The position numbers were made by a program, and so were the translations under genes. DNA of 64,000 nucleotides, taken from Bicyclus anynana (lineage: Eukaryota; Arthropoda; Insecta; Lepidoptera; Nymphalidae). Under the pieces are notes generated by a model. That model did no database searches, was not told where the DNA came from, and saw only the letters and a list, made by a program, of their open reading frames with translations. This document shows positions 45,601 through 52,400 of this stretch, in pieces (the stretch's first letter is position 1; each line of letters starts with the position of its first letter). Location: NCBI RefSeq assembly GCF_947172395.1, contig NC_069086.1, forward strand, positions 15,141,572 through 15,205,571, read 5' to 3'.

Positions 45601-46773
45601 CAAAGTGAGTACATAACTACCACAGACTATTAGAACGCTAAAGCTAACGCTTTAGCAAAACTAGTAATGTTATTTTTTTAATTTGGCGGGTGATTTCATT
45701 CTCTATTTCATTAGCCAAACTCTTATAATATGATGTAGATTTTCATCCTGCTCCTAATAAGTTATCCCGCTTCCATCTTAGCTTGCATCAGGTGAGGTTG
45801 AAGTCAAGGGCTAACTTGTAAATAGTAGAAATTAAAAAAACTACTTATTATATATATAACTATTACCGAATGAATACTTGTTTTTAATTTCAGTCTAAAA
45901 CAGAATATTTTTCTAGATGAAAAATGAAATCTATTTTCCTATGTTCTTTTCTGTACCATAAACAAAATACATGTAAAATTTAATGATGATCGATTCCATG
46001 ATTAAAGAAAGAGTGAAACCTACAAAGACTTTTCTACAAAAACTTTTTTCTTTTGCTTCATTTTTAAATTGTTTTTTTTTATTGTAGCACCATAGGATTT
46101 ACGTATTATAATTGCTAGTGAAAAATCAACAGCATCACAAAAATCAACTCGTAGGAACATGTGCTATGTGCTGATTTATGCTATCTTGTGATGCATAGGT
46201 ACAAAACAGTAACGCTGTTTAGCGGCAAAAATAAGCGATATATATGTAACTAGCTGATGGGCGCTACATTGTTCGTCCTTAACCTCCTGGGCCGACGCAA
46301 AATGCGAGCTTAGCGGAGATCTACTATAAATATAAAGTACCTCGCTACCAATTTTAATTTTTGTACGTCTAGTGTTTTTTGATATTTCGTGATGATAGTT
46401 CGCTTTTATCTATACTAATATTACAGAAGTAAAGTTTGTGGCATTGTAGGGGGAAATCTCTATTTTTTTCGCTGGGAAATGCGTTTACGCATCCTGCCCG
46501 AAAGCAGAGCAGAGCTGTGTAGTCTATGACCGGATATATGGGACTCTCTGACTGACCTAAAACGAAATTTTTTAAATCCACGTTATCTGTGAGTGTCATC
46601 GGGGATTTAATCCCCGTATTCCCACGGGAATAGGAAACGAAACCGTGAGGAGGCTATTTAATCAGAACATTTTATTTCCAGGCTGGTCATCAACCCACGT
46701 AGCTGTATCGCGTCAAGATGCAATCCGTCAGTTGCAACTCGGAAAAATCGCCCAACTCAATGTAGATAACTAA
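36489..46773 (+). CDS. Secreted protein with two ChtBD2 chitin-binding domains and an unrecognised N-terminal segment
   Basis: Six exons (36489-36600, 40105-40223, 41388-41700, 43776-43906, 45382-45604, 46682-46773) join to exactly 990 bases, 329 residues plus stop, with all phases and AG/GT borders consistent. Residues 1-18 (MLKLFALVIFVWGCGAWA) are a signal peptide. SSRQKR at about residues 30-35 looks like a furin cleavage site. Residues 36-125 are rich in Tyr, Asn and Gln (FYDGQG, NSLYRYGQNEQN, AYMVPVSDAV) and match no domain I know. Two six-cysteine ChtBD2 domains follow at 126-175 and 188-238 (spacing C-12-C-5-C-9-C-11/12-C-7-C), then a Ser/Thr/Pro-rich stretch to about 285 that may be O-glycosylated. 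It is probably an extracellular chitin-binding protein. It lacks the three-domain CPAP3 layout, and the orthologue is unknown to me. Confidence 0.9.
37938..38108 (+). repeat. tRNA-derived SINE, 'agctcaacggta' family, copy 2
   Basis: Head tagctcaacggtaagagcgg with B-box ggttcgatccccg is tRNA-like, but no acceptor stem closes. The 3' part gaatggaaatattagtcata matches the copy at 21731-21897. A 23-base tail remnant, taaagatatggcaaatattt, is also at 32836-32860. Confidence 0.7.
38177..38368 (-). mobile_element. Helitron-like element (intron 1 of gene 3)
   Basis: The 3' end on the minus strand is gcacagcgtcagCTAG^T; the 5' end is decayed. It lies about 70 bases after a SINE. Confidence 0.7.
39403..39450. 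repeat. Perfect 22-bp inverted repeat
   Basis: Arms 39403-39424 and 39429-39450 are exact reverse complements around the loop atcg, in intron 1 of gene 3. Confidence 0.9.
39640..39965 (-). mobile_element. SINE family D, inverted full copy (intron 1 of gene 3)
   Basis: Plus-strand order tacaagttagcccttgacta, atcgtaccggaacgctaaat, gtctttgccggtcgggtggt, cggggatcgaacccaggacc, taaatccaccgcgcatac. It ends about 140 bases before exon 2. Confidence 0.75.
40105..40223 (+). CDS. Exon 2: N-terminal Tyr/Asn/Gln-rich segment (gene 3)
   Basis: Acceptor ttgcag and donor gtaagt bound a frame reading YDGQGQLINTYGNSLYRYG and on to FISPLY. No cysteines are present. The exon is too short for a standard ORF search but fits in phase on both sides. 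Confidence 0.85.
40465..40775 (-). mobile_element. SINE family D, second inverted copy (intron 2 of gene 3)
   Basis: Same order as the copy at 39640-39965, ending ctgcgtcacggaagcct, the reverse of the family head. The two copies bracket exon 2 in the same orientation. Confidence 0.75.
41151..41346 (-). mobile_element. Helitron-like element just before exon 3 of gene 3
   Basis: The minus strand ends gtagacgaagttgcgggcgt then ccgCTAG^T. Its start lies about 40 bases from the acceptor of exon 3. Confidence 0.65.
41388..41700 (+). CDS. Exon 3: rest of N-terminal segment and ChtBD2 domain 1 (gene 3)
   Basis: It opens PTALGRTSIAYMVPVSDAV and contains all six cysteines of domain 1, from NPLCAARR to NVNC, including the conserved CWDGWAFEQECPAGLLF core. 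The donor gtaagt is at 41701, phase 1. Confidence 0.94.
41742..41885 (+). repeat. Direct repeat, 'gcgcacacatg' family, copy 1
   Basis: aaagtgatccaaatttacct, cagcgcacacatggacaatt and tgtttacttacattatat are repeated at 47611-47760. Confidence 0.65.
42505..42615 (+). repeat. Left arm of a 1.2-kb-spaced inverted repeat (intron 3 of gene 3)
   Basis: gctgtcactcccaaagatgg, agtgccgatgataaacatga and atattacatta recur as the reverse complement at 43610-43725. Confidence 0.75.
43020..43245 (-). pseudogene. LINE protein C-terminal relic
   Basis: The minus-strand frame reads RTGHIIRGTEKWNKNNVFWY, RGRQFRRWEDEKKTMKAL and NRPEWKELEEAFAK, the usual C-terminal end of lepidopteran LINE ORF2 (GHI.R......WRP....R..GR...RW.DD....W......W..L.EA). 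Truncated at both ends. Confidence 0.65.
43610..43725 (-). repeat. Right arm of a 1.2-kb-spaced inverted repeat (intron 3 of gene 3)
   Basis: Reverse complement of the arm at 42505-42615 with small differences (gctgtcacacccaaagatgg, agtgccggtgataaacatga). It ends about 50 bases before exon 4. Confidence 0.75.
43776..43906 (+). CDS. Exon 4: first part of ChtBD2 domain 2 (gene 3)
   Basis: It reads PVNPICNKEFEAFRSKGNCSE and KCPADLAYSE, giving four of the six cysteines. The acceptor is tttcag-like (aatttcag); the donor is gtaaca at 43907, phase 0. Confidence 0.92.
44148..44304. repeat. Inverted and direct repeat cluster (intron 4 of gene 3)
   Basis: gatgtatttctgttgccact attacaaaaat occurs twice in tandem, and its reverse complement (atttttgtattagtggcaac) lies just upstream, with attctg...cagaat ends. 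This looks like a foldback element with one arm partly duplicated. Confidence 0.7.
44450..44642 (-). mobile_element. Helitron-like fragment (intron 4 of gene 3)
   Basis: tctagcggtcccccacggct at the left and the catccataatactactagaa end at the right follow the family seen at 48325-48518. The 3' flank is A, not T, so the end may be eroded. Confidence 0.45.
44875..45075 (+). repeat. tRNA-like SINE copy (intron 4 of gene 3)
   Basis: gcaccagtggttagtctatg and ctaggttcgatttcgggatg look like degenerate A and B boxes, followed by a body with cacaccgtacctcggagaga. Confidence 0.45.
45105..45240 (+). repeat. Dispersed repeat, 'gcacttcatacatgcaaa' family
   Basis: ggtaagcacttcatatgtgc, acactgcctagcatatgg and tcacgtatagtgactaccct; it ends about 140 bases before exon 5. 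Confidence 0.5.
45382..45604 (+). CDS. Exon 5: end of domain 2 and Ser/Thr/Pro-rich region (gene 3)
   Basis: It reads VLGICDYPSRVVCN, completing domain 2, then a long Thr/Ser/Pro/Ala stretch (TATPSVASSTASPTAIPIP) without cysteines. The donor gtgagt is at 45605, phase 1. Confidence 0.93.
45722..45832 (+). repeat. SINE family D 3' fragment (intron 5 of gene 3)
   Basis: gattttcatcctgctcctaa, cccgcttccatcttagcttg and gaagtcaagggctaacttgt. Confidence 0.6.
46409..46655 (+). mobile_element. Helitron-like element ending next to the last acceptor of gene 3
   Basis: Starts A^TCTATACTAATATTACAGAA and runs to gaaacgaaaccgtgagg with a decayed end. Only about 25 bases separate it from the exon 6 acceptor, so the branch point probably lies in or beside the element. 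Confidence 0.65.
46682..46773 (+). CDS. Exon 6: C-terminal tail and stop (gene 3)
   Basis: After acceptor tttccag it reads SWSSTHVAVSRQDAIRQLQL and ends QLNVDN with TAA at 46771-46773. The phase matches exon 5 and makes the total length a multiple of three. A Helitron-like element ends only about 25 bases before the acceptor. Confidence 0.8.
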
Positions 46774-46973
46774 TTGAATTTCCTCGAATAAGTCGCCCAG
46801 TATTGCTTACACCCAGTTTCGAACCCGTTAAGGTATCTTGTAGTATAAGGAAATGAAGTCGTAACACTTTTATGTTCACGTTTTAAATTATGCGCCGTCA
46901 TACATACGCTTTTATGGGAAACTTGTTTGTACCTATTTTTTAATATACATATACTTACTAAAGACCATATGCA

Positions 46974-46979
46974 AATAAA
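46974..46979 (+). promoter_or_regulatory. Polyadenylation signal AATAAA (gene 3)
   Basis: AATAAA about 200 bases after the stop, within a short palindrome (tgcaaataaagatttatttgc), followed by a T/G-rich stretch. Confidence 0.55.
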
Positions 46980-47439
46980 GATTTATTTGCATTGCATCGT
47001 GTTTTATTTATTTATTGTGGTTTTCGATTATTGTATTAGTGTTTTTCAGATAGCACTGCTACGGTGACAGTCGCTGTATAACGTTCATAATACGCACTAT
47101 TATCGTGAATCGCGGCATACTTTCAAGAGTGAAACGAACTGTCACCCGCACCATCCTACATGAAACGAACTGCTGCTTAATAATTTCGAGCTTCATTCAT
47201 GATATAAGAACCTCTGTTTTAATACATTGTATAAGTAGTTCCTTGTAATATTTAAATTGGCCACTGTAGAATGATTTATACTACAATGCTGCTACAGTGT
47301 GGATTTGCCCACAATTGTGATAATGTTTATCTCTGTTAGAGCTTACTATCAAATCTCGGAAGTTCTAAACATCGGCATCTAAACTTGCTGTTTAAGGTGT
47401 TACACCACGAGCTACCTAACTCCAGGGCTCATATAGCCA

Positions 47440-47565
47440 TTATTGATATTTTTTGGAAGGAATAAAGCCCTATATTTTTTCTGTATGACCTAATAGCTCG
47501 TCCCAGGATTTGAACCCAATACGTCATTACTTAGCTGTACAGGCTATCCGCTAAATAAAACAGTA
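47440..47565 (-). repeat. tRNA-like SINE piece (inverted)
   Basis: Reverse complement carries tagcggatagcctgtacagc and gggttcaaatcctggg, an A-box-like and a B-box-like block, with no closing acceptor stem. Confidence 0.5.
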
Positions 47566-47610
47566 TAACACTACATAAGTCAATGATTATTTTATGCTAT
47601 ATACATGTGC

Positions 47611-47760
47611 CTACAAAGTCACCGCACAAAGTGATCCGAATTTAGCGACTCCACTGAGCGCACACATGCACAACTTTGGGTTTACTTACATTATATATTT
47701 ATGTAATAGCTTTTACACTTCCTAAACACACAACTTGACATTGTAGACAATATTTTGTTT
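47611..47760 (+). repeat. Direct repeat, 'gcgcacacatg' family, copy 2
   Basis: caaagtgatccgaatttagc, gagcgcacacatgcacaact, gggtttacttacattatat and acttgacattgtagacaat match 41742-41885. Confidence 0.65.
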
Positions 47761-48324
47761 CATAAGCGACTAAATAAAATTAAGACAATTATGCACATTT
47801 GTCCGCCTCAGTTTTGATGCGCTAGTGCCATATCTGTAGTATAAAATATCGTTGATGTACGTATAGGTTTACTCTGTCAATCTCTCAAGGTGCTCACATT
47901 GGCCAAGTTCAGAATTTTTGGGATCATTGAAACAAAAATTATGATTAAAAAACTTTATTTACACTAATCCATGAAAATTAACCTAACTGTAACTTAAAAC
48001 TAAAGTTAAATGACTAAATTATTTCATTTCAACACAGCACCTACTCCCGGCGGTGCTGTGTCAAAGCAATTAGAATGATATTTCATTTGTTTTTTGGCAG
48101 CAATTAAATGTAATTTAATTTCTTGTCAAAAAAGGACTATAGTTTTGAAAGAATACAAAACGCTAAAGACTTTTGAAAAATAAAAATCTTTAAATTCTTA
48201 AATTGTTGTCCAAACTTGAGCGGCTCTTCAGACAGACCATAGTTCCTTAAATTAAGTTGATACGTGGGTAGTTTGCGTGAAACGGAATTACAAGGTCAAC
48301 ACCTAGAGTTTTTATTTATATTCA

Positions 48325-48518
48325 CTAGCCGGACGCCCACGGCTCCATTGACGCGAATTGCTATTTTACTCAAATACCGCGAAAACCACTAAAAGCCCAT
48401 GTATCCTGTCAATCCAGGATAAAATCTATCTCTAGGATAATCTATTTCAACAAAATCGGCTCAATAGTTCCGGCTAACAAACATACACATAAACTTTCAC
48501 CTTTATAATATTAGAGTG
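48325..48518 (-). mobile_element. Helitron-like element
   Basis: The minus strand ends gccgtgggcgtccggCTAG^T; the other end has ctttataatattagag, the reverse of the usual start. Confidence 0.6.
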
Positions 48519-48856
48519 TGTGATACATTATAATATCATTCTGCATGCACTAAACTTCTGGTTCTTCCCTATATTAACGCACTTGTTTATCATTATACCG
48601 CAAGGTCATTTAAAGAAATTGGAAAGGAGAATATTAGTTGTGTTGACAAACACAATAAAGTTCAAATATGGAATATTTGACCTTTATGTATATACCTACT
48701 TAGGTACCTTGTAAGTCCACAGTTTTATCTAAAATTACTGATCCAATTAGAAAGGCTTTCGTTATTTAAATACTTATTTTTCATAAAAGGCTTCAGAAAC
48801 CTTATTAAAATAAGACTTTTAACCCTATAATGGACAACGAAAAAAATGTCTGTATT

Positions 48857-48930
48857 AAAGTCAAAGTTCAAATTCGTTTATTTGAATTAGGCTTAGCTTA
48901 CAAGCACTTTGGAAACGTCAGTTACTATAA
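48857..48930 (+). repeat. Dispersed repeat, 'aagcacttttgaaac' family, fragment
   Basis: aagttcaaattcgtttattt and ggcttagcttacaagcactt, then decays. Confidence 0.5.
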
Positions 48931-49375
48931 CGATAGTTGTTAGTATTTTACTGCAATGTTTCCTCATAGCTTTCATTATTTATAAAGAAGGATTTTTAAA
49001 TATAGCTGATAAAACTATTCTGTAAGACCTCTCATTAAAATCAAGCATAACATTATTCCTTATATTCATTCAAGTTGACTTTGACTGAGTATCTGTTTAC
49101 ATTTTTTGTAAGTCGACCATGTGATACACATCACAGTAGGTAATCCTATCCGCTACGTCGCAAACCACTCACGTATAACATCATGGAACATTCTCGAACT
49201 AGTACACTTCATAATAGACGGACCGACAACTAAAAACCTTTTTAAATAACATTTGAACATTTTCATAGTGTAATAAATATCATTAAATTAATCGATGTTT
49301 ATAAAGAGGTGTTTACTTTCTAAGCAAATCGAAAGGGTTAAGCTTCAGTCTGTCCTTCGAGTCGCTCCTTGACAT

Positions 49376-49430
49376 TCAGAATCCCAGCTTCTTGAGCGCC
49401 TTTAAGTCCACGTCACCATAGTAATCCTCG
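49376..49430 (-). CDS. Gasp: Alternative last exon b: short tail (Gasp)
   Basis: It reads CEDYYGDVDLKALKKLGF with TGA at 49378-49376, after acceptor TTACAG. The first twelve residues parallel exon a, so it looks like an exon duplicate that lost the long tail. In Tribolium the orthologue (CPAP3-C) is known for two splice forms differing in the last exon, which supports this reading. Confidence 0.88.
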
Positions 49431-52400
49431 CTGTAACACAATCGTGACATGTCAGGGTATATCCAGTTAAGGGTTAAGTATGATTTTAATCATCACTGAT
49501 ATTAAATACAATTATGTTCATGCATATTTGGCTTACTTTCTTTGGAATACCTAAAGCTATTTTCCTCTCTACTATTAAATTAATTATCTCTACTATATTT
49601 GACAATCTGTTTAGTAGTTCATCATCATTATCAGCCGTTGGACATCCACTGCTAGACATAGGTTTCTTGTAAGGACTTCCAAACACAAAACACCACGGTC
49701 ATTTTAAGCAAACCACCATGTTTATTAGTAGTAAAAGTATAAATTTCAGGACATTTAAAAAATAATGATTAATATCCATCAAGTTGTTCTCGAGTTTTTA
49801 CCTTAGCTAACATCATTCATTTTCAAATTAAACAAATGAACAAATCATGATTAAGATTATCTTGATAGTGATTTATTTATGCGGTATTAAAACGTGTTGA
49901 ATAAACCGTAATTTGTTTATTAGAATATATTTCATACTAGCCCCGCGGGGTTTCAACCGTGGGGCGTCGGCTCCCGGAAATAATTCCAGTTTCCGTGAGG
50001 ATACCGGGATAAAATATAGCCTACTTATACTTCCTAATAATGTGGCTTTCTAGTAGTAAAAGAATTTTCAAATTTGGCCCAGTAAATCTATAAATTACCT
50101 TCTACAATACCTCAAACTTTACTTCTTTATATATTAGTATATACTGAATAAAAAACTTCTTCAAATTTCTCAGAAAGCTCTTAATGAAAATTCCAATGCT
50201 TGTTTCGTAAAGCTTTCAAAGATGTATATTAAAGAAAAAAATATATATAGTTACCTTGTGTTCCCAAAACAGTCGATGGTTTTGGTGATGGTGCAAAGGC
50301 GCCGCCAGGTTATAGTTACTAGAGTTGATTATATACAATACAAGAGAACAAGAAATTACTGTAAGAGACAAGATAGTATTAAAATGTTATTAGAAAGTGA
50401 TTGCAATAAAAATAGGAGACAGTGTGCTTGTGAAAGTAAAATTGTTACTGGGAGACACCGGGCATTGTGCAACTCTAGCAGATCAAAAATCACACAACAG
50501 TTTAATTTTTATATATTTTGTTTATTTTATCACTAAATATAAAACTTAAGTATTACAGTTTCTATATCAAACAACAACACTCAGTCGAAGTGAGTTAATT
50601 CAGTACATAAGATATTTACAAGGTCGTGGCTGTTGCAATTGGAATGTCGAATGGAATCATGTCCTGTTACATCGTTCAACATTGGAAATCTTAAACATAA
50701 ATGCAAACCTATCGTCGTATACACCGTCACGGTGACGGCAGCGGCAATACGATCGCTCGCTACAAACTAACAGGACGCTTTCAAATCTTAATACAAATTA
50801 AAACAATAAATATTACTACCGCGTTTTTTCTTTTACTAACTCTCTAACCTGCCTCGTGAAACTGGTATTAAAGGCTACAACGACAAAATGTATTTGGCAA
50901 TTGGAAATGAATACAAATAAAATTGGCTTCACTCACTTAAAGTACGATTTTGAACCAGGAGTTAGGTCTGCGCACACCAAAAGCGTGAAATGTTAAATTA
51001 GTTCATCGCTTGTGATGTGCGGAGACAAAGATTGAGTTTTGAGTATTAAAAGGTTAAGGGTGGGAGTGGTGTTTAGTTTTCTTTTTGGGGGCGAGGCTTA
51101 ATCTTGTTGGGGGCGACGCGGGCCTGGCCGTTGCTCTGGAGGCCGGCTAGCAGCTCGCTCTTGCGGATGGCCTTCAGATCCAAGTCTCCGTAGTAGTCTT
51201 CGCTGAAAATGTACGCGAACCTTACTACCTCTCTCTTCTACCGTCTAAAGCGTTTCATATCTAAACTTAATATTTAATACATGTATTTTCGCAAGCCGAT
51301 ATAAATGGATATCACAATTCCTAGCAACTTTTACTGCCTAGTTGTGACTAAGAGTATCATTAATTGTGTAACGAGAACTCGTTAACAACGCTCAATATCG
51401 ACTGAACTGCCTTGAAATGGCAACAAGAATATTAAAACTTTGCCGCTTGATTTATCAACAACTCTATTTTTCTTTGCATTATTCAAGGTTTGGAAATTTT
51501 TAATAAAATGTTCAAAATTGATCTTTTACCGTTAATTACAAATATAACAAGTATTTTTAATACTGTAGATACTTTTCATTTGTCACAAACAAATAGTTAA
51601 AAATATTTTGTACGACAATGTGAAAAACAACTAAATTGTTTTGTTTGGTGACATAATATTGTCAGGAAACAGTAATGAACATTTTGTTATACAGTACGTC
51701 GCCGTGGTCATTACCATACCGTTACATGTCAACTGATATTGACCACGACATGTGCATTTCAACAAGCACAGGACAGGCAGAAAATTGTGCTTAGTTATGT
51801 AAATGAATTTATGAACCAAATTTTCGGTGACAGGCATATTTTAACTTCGAGCCGCAAAAGTCCGGAAAGGTAATGAACTTAAAAACCAATATGTATTTAA
51901 TTTAGATAGTAGAGTACATTTGAAAATTTTACAATAAAAATAAAAATATTTGTAAAAAATTGACCTCTAAAGTGCAGTTGGTTAGTCACAAGGAAACATA
52001 TTTGGGTTACGGGACGTTATTAAAATTGAAAAATGTTATTGACTATATTAAACAGCACCAGTGATATGCAACTAGTGAGTTTAGAAGTAAACAGAGTTCA
52101 AGTTGCTTAGTCTTAGCTTAGTTTTACTTGAACATGAAGAAGAGCGTATGACCAAAAGAAGTTAAAGCTTACCATCCGGGAACATCTTCGGGGTCTTCGC
52201 AGTTGCCGGTGCCGTCAGCGTCTCCGATCTTGAAGACTGTGCCGATGGGGCAACCGTATTCGCGGGCGACTCCTTCCAAGCAGATGTAGTATTTACGGCA
52301 GTCTTCGGGATGGGCGTGACGGCTGAAGGAACCGGCGTTGGAAACCTCTCCGGGCGCGGGGCAAGAGAAACCATTCGCTACTTCTGGGAAAAACCAGAAA

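Larger units (their letters stand above)
46990..49375. other. Convergent intergenic region between gene 3 and Gasp
   Basis: About 2.4 kb between two 3' ends, with a direct-repeat copy, a SINE-like piece and a Helitron-like element; no gene seen. Confidence 0.55.

Noticed and set aside
50222..50536. 104-codon basic frame between the Gasp last exons
   Set aside because: It lies antisense to the likely 3' untranslated part of the long Gasp isoform, has no signal or family motif and has poly-Lys/Arg composition expected of A-rich DNA.
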